Shown: piece after piece, positions 35,179 to 46,285 of the stretch
Layout: each line of letters starts with the position of its first letter
How positions within the stretch are numbered: the stretch's first letter is position 1
Source: Pyrrhosoma nymphula
Lineage: Eukaryota > Arthropoda > Insecta > Odonata > Coenagrionidae
DNA length: 64,000 nt
Direction of reading: 5' to 3'
NCBI GenBank assembly: GCA_963573305.1
Contig: OY754335.1
Location: 18,515,501 to 18,579,500 of the forward strand
Position numbers and translations under genes: made by a program
Notes under the pieces: model-generated
What the model was told of the DNA's origin: nothing
Databases searched by the model: none
The model's input: only the letters and a program-made list of their open reading frames with translations

Positions 35179-35530
35179 TCATCTATCTACAATATACCCT
35201 GCAAGCCTCCTCGAGAGTGTGTGGCAGGGGGTGAGTAGTCACCAACATGCTTTACAATATGCCCTAAAGTTAGAGCAACTACGGCTAATTATGCATTAGC
35301 ACAAATCGCTAATTCGTGTCACGAGGCGAAGCCTCACATGCATGCGCTACACTAAAAATATGCTCACAATGGAGAGGGATCGTTAATGTATATTGTAACA
35401 ACACAAATGGATAGAGACTCAAGAGTCATGCCGAAAACATGCGCGGCGTGCTGTTACTACTAGGTAGCAGACTAGAATACAAGTATTAGGGAGTACTACT
35501 TCTTCCCAAGAGCTGCACTACCTATTTTTT
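35179..35530 (+). mobile_element. Dispersed repeat S, copy B, inserted in the tandem array
   Basis: It begins CATCTATCTACAATATACCC then TGCAAGCC, with GTGTGTGGCAGGGGGTGAG further on: the conserved head of repeat S. It interrupts the 168-bp array: units 2 and 3 are 498 bp apart, 330 bp more than the array period. The flanking DNA resumes the array sequence on both sides (TTTTACCTT before, TTCTTTGAAAAA after, as in unit 1's TTTTACTTTGA). The family is therefore mobile and roughly 330-350 bp long. No coding potential or polymerase III boxes are obvious. Confidence 0.7.
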
Positions 35531-35544
35531 TCTTTGAAAAAAAG

Positions 35545-35640
35545 CAATTTCTCGCACGACAACTTTGATGGGGCATGAGTCTTCCCCTCCGAACCAACTC
35601 GCCAGTCGCCACACACTCTTCCGTGAAGACCACCGAGAGT
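35545..35640 (+). repeat. Third unit of the tandem array (partial)
   Basis: CAATTTCTCGCACGACAACT then TTGATGGGGCATGAG, CTCCGAACCAACTCGCCA and ACACACTCTTC match units 1 and 2. Similarity fades after about 35640, where pyrimidine-rich sequence (35640-35900) follows. Confidence 0.65.
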
Positions 35641-36317
35641 TCATCTTCTAGCCCCACGTCCTACCGCCTCTTCCTGCCTTCCCCATACCCTTCTTCTCTT
35701 TACCATACGTCTTGAGTGATTCCAAACACCGTTATTCATCACCACACTTTTCTTCCTCCTCCTTTACCCCTCCGCCCATTTTCAAGCCATCCTCTCCACC
35801 ATCCAGTTTTCGAGGTCAAGGTCGGATAAGAATGCGGATGCGCCTTCTGCTCGTCTTCCTCGCCACGGTGCCTTAGCCCTACCCTTTCCCCGTCACCTTT
35901 GCCTCCACCAACCTGTTCTCTTCCAGCAACCTCCTCAAAACAGCACCCATCGCCACCAGAATCGCGTCTGTGTGCGTACGAAGAGTCTTGGGCAATACTG
36001 GAAAAACAAGGGTGTATCCGAAATTCCGTATCTCTAGAATTATGTATCCGAGTGGAATTTGTGGGTCATGAAAGAATGTGGATTTGGAGTCCCAGTAATG
36101 GACTGGAATGGATGAAAGGTGATGCTGAGATTATTGATGGAGGATGGATAACGAAACTAATTTTGTGTTAAGAGGAGTAAATTAAATGCAAGGAATGGGT
36201 AGGATAGGTGAATCAATAGTGAATGTGGCAGGATAGCTTATCAAGACGAGGAATATTAGAAGTGTTGCGTTCAAGGAAGTTTGTATGGTGTCTGAGCCAA
36301 ATAGTGGATGTAACTTT
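35641..36317. other. Pyrimidine-rich then mixed non-coding stretch
   Basis: About 35640-35950 is C/T-rich. A 90-codon open frame (35899-36171) straddles the composition change, has a Pro/Ser-rich start and a Trp/Gly-containing end, and resembles nothing I know. Confidence 0.4.
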
Positions 36318-36385
36318 ATCTACGTCTATGAAGTACCATGCAAAGCCACCACTAGGGTGTGTGGCACTGGGTGATTCCACACCAT
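36318..36385 (+). repeat. Dispersed repeat S, copy C
   Basis: TATCTACGTCTATGAAGTAC then ATGCAAAGCCACCACTAGGG, TGTGTGGCACTGGGTG and ATTCCACACCATGCATGCA. The last part matches the minus-strand copy G at 40.2 kb (GATTCCACACCAGGCATGCA), so the conserved part of the family extends at least this far. Confidence 0.7.
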
Positions 36386-36949
36386 GCATGCAGTACTCGT
36401 CCCAGTACAAATTGGGACCTCGCACGTTCCCCCTGCCGCTAGACGCGAAAGAAACTTAGTTGAAAGAGATTTGGAAACGTAGGACAGAGTAATGGAATTC
36501 ACTAGGGAAAGAAAGTTTTATGAAGTTAAATCCCAAGACCTGATGAGATGATGTTGACGATTTGCTGTCGTGAAAACACGGTTTATCATGTGAGTTTTAG
36601 TTAACCTATACATAGGAGTGGAACAAAGGCTTTTAGGAAAATGGTAACATTTATCACTGTTCAGGGGCTATGTTTTCTTAAATAATTATGGGTCGAATGG
36701 CTGGTTAGAAATAAGTTCGCCACTTTCAGGTTTTACTGGCAGAACTTGATAAGATGACTTTGCGATCTTATACCGAGTTATATGGATCAGAGCAGATCAA
36801 TAATGATTTATAACATCTGCTGTTTTTCGCATATAATGATTTGTATCGATGGACGCCGATGCTTTTTCACCACTCTTTATCGTGATAATGATCCTTGAAG
36901 GTAAAAATGGTGTAGAGCATGTTAAGTATTCCAATTAATTCATATAGAT

Positions 36950-37000
36950 CTACATAGTACCCTGAAAGCCACCTAAGGGCTCGTGGCAGGGGTAAAGTGG
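36950..37000 (+). repeat. Dispersed repeat S, copy D
   Basis: AGATCTACATAGTACCCTGA then AAGCCACCTAAGGGCTCGTG and GCAGGGGTAAAG. It sits about 0.6 kb from copy C in the same orientation. Confidence 0.65.
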
Positions 37001-37293
37001 ATAAATATAGTAGTGGATGACCTCATAGAGTTAGTAATCATTTCATGAATATCGATATCAATCGGCTGACAGTGTCCACCAGTTATTGCAAAATCATCCT
37101 GAAGATCCAACGTGATCAACTGCGAGTAGATGGAACTGCATAAAACTTCGGAAAAAATGTAATCATAAAATTAATCTGCTATTAATTTGTTTAATTGCAA
37201 TTCAAGCGAGATTTTAGGCTGTCTAACAATAAGTTATGTGACATAAATGTTCCTCATGTCATGGAATAGTTAGTAGAGACCATTGACAAACGA
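37001..37293. other. AT-rich stretch
   Basis: Nothing recognisable apart from whatever diverged body of repeat copy D may extend here. Confidence 0.4.
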
Positions 37294-37572
37294 ATGCAAC
37301 TTTGTTTTTACTCAGCCCCCGAAGAAGAGAGCAGTTGGATGCAAATGGCCTCTTGGGCGTTTTGTCCTGTATCCTCCGCATCAATTCTATCCAAGTTGAG
37401 TAAAGTCTTTGGAGCTCACTCGCGTTGCCAATCGAAAATGTATCAAAATAGATTTGTTGGATCGTCTACTCTCTTCCCATTCCGGTTGGCTTGGGCCGTC
37501 CTATCGTTGAGCAGATGGTGTACTCTTTTCAGTTGGTGGGAAGATCTAGTTTCGCCTCCCAGTTTACAGTAA
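37294..37572 (+). other. 92-codon open frame behind an acceptor-like site, probably chance
   Basis: TTTGTTTTTACTCAG (37302-37316) is a plausible splice acceptor, and the frame stays open from there to TAA at 37570. The translation is rich in Ser, Trp and Leu with several Cys, and resembles no domain I know. A minus-strand frame of 75 codons (37529-37756) overlaps its end and also looks protein-like, so strand is uncertain. It could be remnant transposon coding sequence. Confidence 0.12.
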
Positions 37573-38664
37573 AGGTTGGTCGTCGGTATACCCGTTCCGA
37601 CTTTCCAGAAGTGGTCATTTCTGACGATTTTCTAACAGATATAAAGACGTTTAGTGGCTGTGACTTATTAAATATGGACAGACCCCTATTTTGATGTATA
37701 CTAGCATGTTCTATTTGTTGTGAATCTATTTTCCGTTCCACTGATATAGGGTTCACTTTCGGAAATGAAAGGTAAAAAACCAGTTGCTTGTGATGGTGAC
37801 AATGGGGTTGTTTTCGACCATCCTGCCCCCGTATGATGTACGTTTCCCCGGCGCACGATGGGTTAACTCCTTGAGGGTCCCGGAAGTGGATAAGATAGCC
37901 TCTTTAAGATAGCCTCACCCATTTTCTGGATGTATCTGGAATCGCAGTCATACCGGTTCTTCAACGTTCAAATCCAGGCGCGTCCAACAGGTGCGGTGCG
38001 CGTTTAAAACAGTCCGCCTCTCGGTGACGTCCGCGCAAAATTGATTGGGGGTCTTTCTACGCATGTTTCCCAGCTTGCTTTAGGAGTAAATTTATTGGTG
38101 GGCTTAGCTCAAGGGGGGGGGGGTAATAAATGTATATAATACGCGCTCGCGCATCCCAAGTGGAGAATACGTGGAATGCGATAGTTTCCAGATGACCCTG
38201 CCTCAAAACAGTTTCCTTCGCTTGAGGGGAAATCCCAAATTTCAGCCATTCTCGATTGCCCGAATATTTTTGAATTGGTATTATGGCATAAATTACCCAC
38301 TATCGGGATGTGTAAATGTTTGCCGATTTTATTGAGCATTTTGTAAAGAAATTCGATTATGAATATGCCCGATTTTGAAGGCGTGGGATAATACGTAGAT
38401 TATGATGTTGTGATTTTGCAGAACGATTATGAACTATGGCGCCGAATTGGCCGGTTAACGAAATATTTGAGAAGTTCTGATTTTCAAACTATTACTTCTA
38501 GGGAAAAAACTGCGTTGGGTTGACGCGTTTTTAGAATTGATATCAATAACCTTTATCAATTAAGTTAATTTGACTTATCTCACGACCAAACTTCTATATT
38601 CTATTATTAATATTTATGTGTAAGCTAAACATGGTTCATTAGAGTCCACTCAAAACGTTGTGCA
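37573..38664. other. Non-coding stretch
   Basis: Mixed composition at 37.8-38.1 kb, with a ten-G run near 38115-38124; AT-rich afterwards. The 76-codon minus-strand frame at 38109-38339 is unrecognised. Confidence 0.45.
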
Positions 38665-38725
38665 TCAACACACTAACTTGTGAGCCACCGCAGAGGCATG
38701 TGGCAGGGGATACATACCAGCCATG
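38665..38725 (+). repeat. Dispersed repeat S, copy E (5' truncated)
   Basis: ACTTGTGAGCCACCGCAGAG then GCATGTGGCAGGGGATACAT and ACCAGCC. The ATCTACAT start is missing, replaced by CATCAACACAC, so the copy is truncated or strongly mutated at its left end. Confidence 0.55.
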
Positions 38726-40179
38726 TAATGGGGACGAAATTGGGAAAAAGATGGGGGAGAGACCAAAGGAGAACTACGTGTTAATAGTAGTACCTACCCT
38801 CTATTTTTGTTTTGTATCACTCTCTGTAACTAATGGTGCGAAGAAAGAAGGAATTCCGGAACCTATAATTTTGGCTGTGTATTTCTTTCATTTCTATAAG
38901 TTCTAGAGATATAGTGTGAGAAAAAATTATATCCACAGTTTCAATCATAAACTCATCTGATTAAAATTTTTCAAGTAATTAAAGCCTAGCGTGTAGCCTT
39001 CGAGTCTGTAACTCCTCCCAACCATATTGCAGAATGTTATGAATCTCGCATCAACAGATAGGGTTGGGCACCATAGAGTAAGCATGTATACTTACCCTAT
39101 GGTAGTGCTAATTGTATACTTTATCTCGAGGAGAAGATTCACGCGAAAAATTGTCTGGAGATTACTTCAGCTATTAATACATAAACTGATAAAACATACT
39201 GAAAAGGTATTGTCGCATGTCAAGTTTGTGAACTGGCAGTTCATGTTCATTCATGTTCAGTTAATTAACTTAAATTTGTTGCCTGTGATAGATACTGAGA
39301 ATTCATTGCCAGACGACGCCAGTATTCTATTGTAATTTACAGGAATTTTCATGCGACTTTTCCTGCGGCCGGAGCAGCCTTAAGGAGGAACTGTTTTCGA
39401 AGTGGGAATCAAGAGCAGGCCTGCGCGAAAATACCTTACTCCACTTCCTCGAAAGCCACAAGTGTCGTCCGCGGTCCCAGATATTCGTTTCGACAGGATG
39501 TTGCAATGCTTCCAGGCTTCGTGAGCCGAGTCTTAGCTTTCTTACGGTGTGGTCAGAATAGAAACACCTTGACCACTGTTATATTTAGGACTACCTAGGA
39601 CAGCGGAGTGGGAAGGACAGAGGAAAATTCGCTCTTGGCTCTCCCAGCTCCGCAAACGGGTGACAAGACTACGAAGATAGCAGTGTCACGCTCGGGATAT
39701 ATACTGTGGGTGCCGTGTTTCAATCACGTGACTACCCCCGGGAGAAGTTGCGTCGTGTTGTTCCACGATTCATCTGTTTCGGGGTCAGTGAGTCACCACA
39801 GTTGACCGCCCCGAAGGGTGATAGACACGGTGAACCTCCGCAGTCAGAAATTATATAACTATTCCGCAGAGATCGATAGGTTACACATTTGAGAAACCGC
39901 GCAACAGTAGATCGTTCGCGTTATCTCACATCAACAGATTGGCCAATATTCATTGTGAAACATTTGACGCAATGGGACCCAATACGCGACGAGATATACG
40001 AGCTGATACGGAGTAAGGATTAATGGTGGATTGACACGTAGTATGAACAGTTGAGAATATTAATGTCCCTTCTTTACCTACTCTAAAGTTGGCTTAAGTG
40101 TTGTATTTTTATGATTAAGAGTCAGTGATGATTTACAGTCAGTGTGCGAGGTTCTGACTTGTGCTGGTACGAGTGTTGC
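38726..40179. other. Non-coding stretch
   Basis: Open frames of 65-102 codons (for example 39027-39335) are unrecognised. The interval 39360-39850 is less AT-rich, without repeat or splice evidence. Confidence 0.45.
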
Positions 40180-40260
40180 ATGCCTGGTGTGGAATCACCC
40201 CGTGCTACACACCCTAGTGGTTGCTTGCACGGTACTTCGTAGATGTAGATGATGTCTACG
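40180..40260 (-). repeat. Dispersed repeat S, copy G
   Basis: Read on the minus strand: CATCTACATCTACGAAGTAC, CGTGCAAGCAACCACTAGGG, TGTGTAGCACGGGGTGATTC, CACACCAGGCATGCA. This is the only copy in the opposite orientation, which argues for dispersal by transposition and against segmental duplication. Confidence 0.7.
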
Positions 40261-43200
40261 TGAACCGTGAAGTTTTAGTGATCATTTGGTATTCTAAAAA
40301 TCAATAAGAAGCGAATTTTCCTACTCACAAATTAATTTACAGCGAATTTCCCTCATCGAATAGCGAATTTACCTCCGTTTTTGGGCCATCCCTACCTCAC
40401 CTACTCCACGTTATAGTTTTATCATCGAACTTTCGTCCACGTGAATATTTTCCCAGCCTTTAAAACTTTGCTAAACTCTTCCTTTTTTCCTGTACAGCAG
40501 TCCAAAATTCATATTATTCCACTACGACGCTTATCCAGCATGCTCCCCATGATACACCTCCTTCATCACGCCCTGCTCTCAATATAATACTCTCCATCCT
40601 GTGTTGTAGCTTTATCAGAATCTTCGCCAACAGTATCCATTCATTCTCCATCATCTCTTAGAACTCTTCATTTATATTCCTCGCCACCCAGGTAACCCAC
40701 TCCGATTTTCTCCATACCAACGTGTCACTATCCTCCAAAATGCGCCAATATCTCTCTATGATGACTAATCTCCTAACCATATCACCTTCGATACGATCCA
40801 TCTTAAAAATTTTACGTATCTTTTCTTAATATCTCTATCCCGAGTGCTCCTCTTCAATGCTTTTCTTGTAAAATTTTCCTCGGCCAGTGTAATTCTCCTC
40901 CAAATGCACTTGCTACGAAACCTTTTCCATCCCAAAATACTTCCGGGATGAATATTAATCACCTGTGACCTACGACATTGTTCCTATTTTTATTAAAAAT
41001 GTTTGAAACGAGGCTAGGTGTGCATCAGTTACACTTTTGGATTCATAAATGGAGTGAGCGTTGGTTGTTATTAAAAAAATGTATGTCCATGCTGATTTCA
41101 TCAGCGAATTCAGTCATTTCTGTCGCCAATTACACGCCAGGATGTTGTGGGTATCTGATAGTTTATAACTACAGAATGCCGTATGGGTTCATTAATTTAA
41201 TGCTGATCCGTTAGGAGCTTTCAAAATCACTAAGACGTGAGGTGCTGAAATGGATGATCGAAATTTATAGGAAGATTATTATTCAAACACGGGATACATA
41301 GAGGTCAAATGTACTTATATTTACGATTGCCGTCCTCATTTTTCGATTCCTCGCATGTTTTTCATGATATCGGAAACTTGAAACTTTACGCAGTCGCGAG
41401 GTGTGATTTATATTGTCTTTAAACGTCTTTATTTTAATAATTGAACTTCAACCATTTTTGGGTTGTCAGTATGAAGTAAAGTGTGTTTAAATTTCTGAGT
41501 GATTTTGAAGATAATTTTCCGTTTCGGTACTTTTATTGGATTAAAGACGTCAAAATCATAGTTACCTGGTTTTGCAACTGTTCTTTCGGTGATAACATGC
41601 AGAAAAATGAACATTTTTAAGTAGAAAAATTAAGCCAAGCTTCAAATTTATCTTTCAACTCTTTATGAAAATGATAATGCAGGTTTGGAAGGTGCTGGAA
41701 TCATGATGAATGTTCGACCCATAGTAATTATTAATGTGACAGCTGGCAGAAATGTGAACGTTTTTACATCTCACTCAAGAAACGAGGAATTTAGGAAAGT
41801 CCTTAATTTCTTACAAAGTATGTGAAGAACTTGCATATTTTTCTTGGTTAAAAGTCTCTGCATAATTTACTCCCTTCTAAAATGAAATTGCTCTTAATAA
41901 GACGTGCCAAGAGCTTGATTTCCAGTCGTACTTAAAAGGTATTTATTTTTGCTTTCTCAGCGTTTGGCTGCAAAGTCGCCGCACTATCACTGTGTTCTAG
42001 TGGAAATGTAAAGCCCCAGATGAGTGCAAATAGCCGGGATCTTACTAAAGTACTCCACAGGGGTGACTCCACTTAACGTACATCGTCGAAGTACGATGTC
42101 TCGCTTCTGAAATGCTATAAACGCCGAGAGCACTTAGTCGGCTCTATAAAAAAAAATCCGCTTAGTTTCTTCCGTTTCTGGAATTCCAACTGTTGATTTT
42201 AGCCACAACTGTCCTTGTACCACCTCGCAGCTGCTCTTTGGCTTATCACTCAGTTGTTTTAAATGGGTCTGTTTTTTTAACGCGTGATTAGAGACTTTTT
42301 TCCTTGGGGGACCGGGATAGTTATCCCGACGGAGTCAGCCTTGTGGATTCTGTACCGGTAGTTGAAAGAGTTCTCCACAAATCTGGTAGAGCCGTGGTTG
42401 CATTTAGGGCTATTAACCTTTGCTTATAGATAGCTTATATAGATGGCAGTAGAATGAAGGATGGCTTTTCGTTGGCTTTTTCGTTTTTTATTTCAAACCT
42501 CACTCGTCTAATTGAGACAAATGGATTAGAAATGATTGAAGATTTTCATGGTTAGGAGGTGGGTATAAATAGTCCTTGAACCTAGCGAAAGTCATTGGTA
42601 AGAGTACTACCTTGCATGAAATGTTTTCATCACTAGTTCAGGTTCTCCGAAACTATGTATATTGTTAACAATATAAATGAGTTCAAATTGGCAGTTACGT
42701 AGTTGTATACGCAAATATGCGTATGTTTAAATATGTTTTTGGATCAATCGGTTATTTATTTACACAACCAAGGATCCAGGAGTCACCGTTGAGGCAGGAT
42801 AAGGAGGAGATAAACAAAACCGTAAACGCATAACTTTCCTAAACCACGTTCCATGATGTGTACGCGGGGAATAGTTGTTGTCATAAAACGTTATTTAAAA
42901 AAAGGTCAGCCCGGGGAGTATCTCAAGAATTACAAAATTGACTGGTATCTTTAAGAAACGTTTTAAAGACTGGTGTCTTCGTTTGTGATAGTATCGCCAC
43001 CGAACTCAATTGAAGACATTTTTTTCATCTTCCCGCGAGTTCGTCCCCGTTAAGGTGTAATGTCGGCGCGTGACTCTCATTTAATGTTCGCTCGAAAGTG
43101 TTTGCCTTTGCCCACGCGGTGACGAGCCTTTCGTTCTTTCCCTTTCCTCGAAATCATCCTGCGAGAGGATTTTGAAAACTTCCGGAAAAGTTCCATTAGC

Positions 43201-43436
43201 AATTATGGGAGAGGAAGTGAAAGGCCCAGTCCAGTAATTAGTCCAGGGATGAGGTAGGTCGTGGAAATGGGTGAAAGGACTGGCGCTATTATTTACTGAT
43301 TTTTCTGAGAGCTTTTTTCGCATTAAGTTAGTTTGAGCGAAAAACCACTTCTAAAATTTGATGAATTTGGCCTCATTTTAAGGAAAACACTCATCTTTCC
43401 AATTAAATCAAAATATTAACCCCTTGCCGAACTGCT
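40261..43436. other. Non-coding stretch
   Basis: AGCGAATTT words recur at 40310-40375. On the minus strand at 40980-40680 two adjacent frames are open and have Arg/Lys/Trp-rich, protein-like translations; this could be a frame-shifted retroelement remnant, but I cannot name a motif. The rest is AT-rich. Confidence 0.4.
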
Positions 43437-43515
43437 TTTCGAGCAATTTGCCTGAAAATACAAGCTGTTTTACATGGGATAGATTACGGCTGTGCGCTCC
43501 AGAGGGAGAATATTA
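43437..43515 (-). repeat. Dispersed repeat P, copy c (right end only)
   Basis: Minus strand AATATTCTCCCTCTGGAGCG, then AATCTATCCCATGTAAAAC and AGCTTG match 54731-54790 on the plus strand with few differences. This copy shows the family's right end continuing into a GGGGTTAATATTTTGATTTA segment. Confidence 0.65.
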
Positions 43516-43526
43516 AACAAATTAGT

Positions 43527-43591
43527 AACTATTAGGTCTTAGATTTTGTCAAAAAGCTAAGACCTAATAGTTAACAACTATTAGGTCTTAG
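43527..43591. repeat. Three-part inverted/direct repeat (16-bp unit)
   Basis: AACTATTAGGTCTTAG occurs at 43527-43542 and 43576-43591. Its exact reverse complement lies between them at 43557-43572. The middle unit could pair with either neighbour, giving two mutually exclusive hairpins. The repeat sits directly next to copy c of repeat P. Confidence 0.85.
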
Positions 43592-45686
43592 TTTTTTTCA
43601 ACTATTTAAAAACCCGCATTGTGCGATTAAATCTACATTTTTGTGTGATGCTATATAGACTTGCGTACTTTTTCACACTGATAACTAAAAACCAGGAATT
43701 ATTTCGATAGTAGTATCTCATTATCAATAAGCAATCTGAAATATTCACCACCGTTTGAAATTTATGGTTATGGCTTGGTAATAACAGTTCTGAAAAAATG
43801 AGCGATTATTAAAAGCCGGTGTAAAAAATTAGGAGTTTTTTATCGCATCGTAAATTTGAGCCTGTTAATATTCTGTACACATCGTAGGTCTTTAACATCA
43901 AGCCAAATCAGAAGGTTAGAAGCAGCTGAAGTGAAATTACTGAGACCTTTGCCTGACTATGCCGGCTACGACCATTAAAAAAATGGAGGAATCCACTCAG
44001 AGTCCCGACCATCACCGAACCTATTGAAAATACCAAAGCAAATGACTTGACCATTTTTTGAGGTTGTCGAAACTACAGATTACCCCAGAGACTACTCAAC
44101 CACAGAACATCCGGAAAATGAGAACACGGACGACCAAAGAAGCATTGAAGAGGCCAGCTTCCGACCTAATTCGAGACAGGTCAAATGGCCTAATCCTAGA
44201 CAGTTATTGGTGACTTCCAGGGACGCATCCAGGGTCCATTCTGAGCATCTGGTGGGTGAATTTTCTTTAAAATCAGGAGAAAACAGTGTTTATGCAGTTA
44301 ACAGAGCCATTGCGACTGCAGTACGGCAGCCAGTTTAAAAAGATTTTTGCTGTATACGTATCTGAAAGAATACAATACCCATGGTTTTTTGTGTTGGAAA
44401 ATTTCAAATATATAAGTTGAAAAAGTTGTTCAGAATAAAGAATGAATTAAATAATTTTTTTTAAATAAAAAGTGAACGTGAATTTTTTCTTTGATGCCAT
44501 TTACTAAAATAAATTCATAAATTATGGGGGGTGGGTGGGGGGGGGAGCGGGTCCAGACTCCATGGATCTCCCCTCTCTCCGGTACGTGACTGATGATGGC
44601 GATACATTGTAGTGGTTGATGCATGCTCGATTTTTCGATTCAATATCGCGCATCCGCGTGCGTGAATGTCATTCCGGAGGCGTAGCGAAGAATTCCGCGA
44701 ACACTGAATAATGAATGGATGAGCACATCGCGTCGTCTTCTACGCTACTACCTACTTCCTCTCGCGCGCACATCCGAAAGCTCTTCTTCTGCTCTCAGTC
44801 TTGCGTTGCGAAACCATTGGAGAGGAAGGAACGAGCCCCGCCATTCTTCTTCCTCAATCTCTCTCTCGATTCGGGACAATGGAAGAGGAATCCTTTAATT
44901 AATTTCCACGGGATCCATGACGCGTGCACGTGCGCGTACTATGAATGCATGTGTTGCCATCGTGTGTGACCGTATCTTGGGAACGCCACGTGTGTGGAAT
45001 AAAATATAAAAATATTCTGCAGACTTTTTTCTCTTTCGGACTTTGTCACTCGCGTCAAAGCTCGCGGTCTCTTTTGATGGACTGGGCAGATATTATTTGA
45101 GACTCGTCAGTTAAAGAGTGGATTGAAACTAGAAATTCTGAATATTCTTCATACTATCAACTCCTAATGGAGTCAATTTGGCCACTGATGGACTATTTAT
45201 TCTATTAATAATGCCATGTTGTGAGAAAAGTTCTAATACTGCATTTTTAATAATTTTAATGGCCTTTAGCGACGACTTATTGATTTTTACCTTCTCTTAC
45301 GTAATTATATACCATTGCCTTTACCTGAACATTGCAAAAAATCCGAAACTGAGGTCAGATTTTCCTTTTTCCTCTAACTTTTTATTGGGTGATATAAAGT
45401 AAACTTACATGAACTCATTCACTTAAATGGAATAATGAGAAACCAGTATAGAACTAAATTCACTATTATATAAATACATTTTTGGAATTACCAAGTATTA
45501 ACAAAGAAAAAGAGAGCCATCACATAAGAGTAATGTTACATAAAAATAGATGGGAGTCAACATGACTGCTTTCGTGTTTCAAGTGTTCAAGAAATAGACG
45601 AATAAAAAAAAATGATTCGGAAGGTTTTTGAATATTTTTTTCTATAAAAACAAAGTGCAATGGAGCCGTTGGATGAATGAACTAGG
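43592..45686. other. Non-coding stretch with a G-run and a CpG-rich block
   Basis: A G-rich run (GGGGGGTGGGTGGGGGGGGG) at about 44525-44544 could form a G-quadruplex. From 44630 to 44960 CpG and GCGC words are frequent, and an 84-codon plus-strand frame (44715-44969) is open but unrecognised. The remainder is AT-rich. Confidence 0.45.
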
Positions 45687-45941
45687 ACAGTGGTATTAAA
45701 CCTGTGACACGCTTACCTCATATCCTGATACGTTAGTCATCGTTTAAGGGGTACACGAGATTAGCTAAGTAATGGCAGAAGTGTTCCAAGCATTCTCGCG
45801 AGAAAGCAAGCGTTTTTCTTACTCCGAAGGGTCCAACTGATTTTGAGACCAATTTGAACGCTAGTAAGGAAAAGTAATGGGCTACCAAGGGGTGCGCAAG
45901 TCGTAAAAGGTTGGGGACCTAAAGGTTCACAACCTTTTACG
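45687..45941. mobile_element. Probable hAT-like MITE remnant
   Basis: The left end CAGTGGTATTAAACCTGTGA and the reverse complement of the right end, TAGGTCCCCAACCTTTTACG, both resemble the CAGNGGTnnCnAACCT terminal repeats of hAT elements. The right end also forms a hairpin: CGTAAAAGGTTG (45902-45913) with CAACCTTTTACG (45930-45941). No transposase is present and no 8-bp target duplication is clear, so the family call is inference. Confidence 0.45.
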
Positions 45942-46094
45942 TCTCCGACGAAAGTTTCACGCAAATCGTCAACATAGACAAAAATCTCTCTCCAGCAACC
46001 TTAAACTCAGATGAGGATTCGGTCCAGACACGAAAGAAAGCCAGCGAGTGTAGTACGTCCGGACAGAGCACAGGGGAGAGCGAAATGAGAAAAC
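45942..46094. other. Short spacer
   Basis: Mixed sequence between the hAT-like remnant and the purine tract; nothing recognised. Confidence 0.4.
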
Positions 46095-46285
46095 TATTTA
46101 ACGAGAGAGAGAGAGAGGGGTGGTGCAAAGATGTGGATGCTTTGAGTGTGAGAGTTGGGGAGGGGAAGGTGCGTGGAAGATGCAGGGGGAGGGGGGGTTT
46201 GAAGAAAGGGGAGGGGGTGTGGTGGTGACGGAAGAGTGGGGGATATAGTCGAGGGGCAGGGGGTGGGGCAGGAAATGACGGCACG
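46095..46285 (+). repeat. Purine- and G-rich tract
   Basis: The tract starts with a (GA)n run (46102-46117), then carries many G-runs (GGGGGAGGGGGGG near 46184, GGGGAGGGGG near 46208, GGGGCAGGGGGTGGGG near 46253). Several sets of four G-runs lie within 30 nt, meeting the simple G-quadruplex pattern. The minus strand is correspondingly Pro/Ser/His-coding over 133 codons (45937-46338), which I read as low-complexity and not as a gene. Confidence 0.7.

Noticed and set aside
37529..37756. 75-codon minus-strand frame considered as transposon gag or polymerase remnant.
   Set aside because: No catalytic or zinc-knuckle motif is visible, and the plus strand is equally open.
40680..40980. Minus-strand frame pair resembling the C-terminal end of a retroelement protein (KKRYVKFLRW, then EGDMVRRLVIIERYWRILED in another frame).
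   Set aside because: No diagnostic motif could be named and a frame change is required; kept only as a note.
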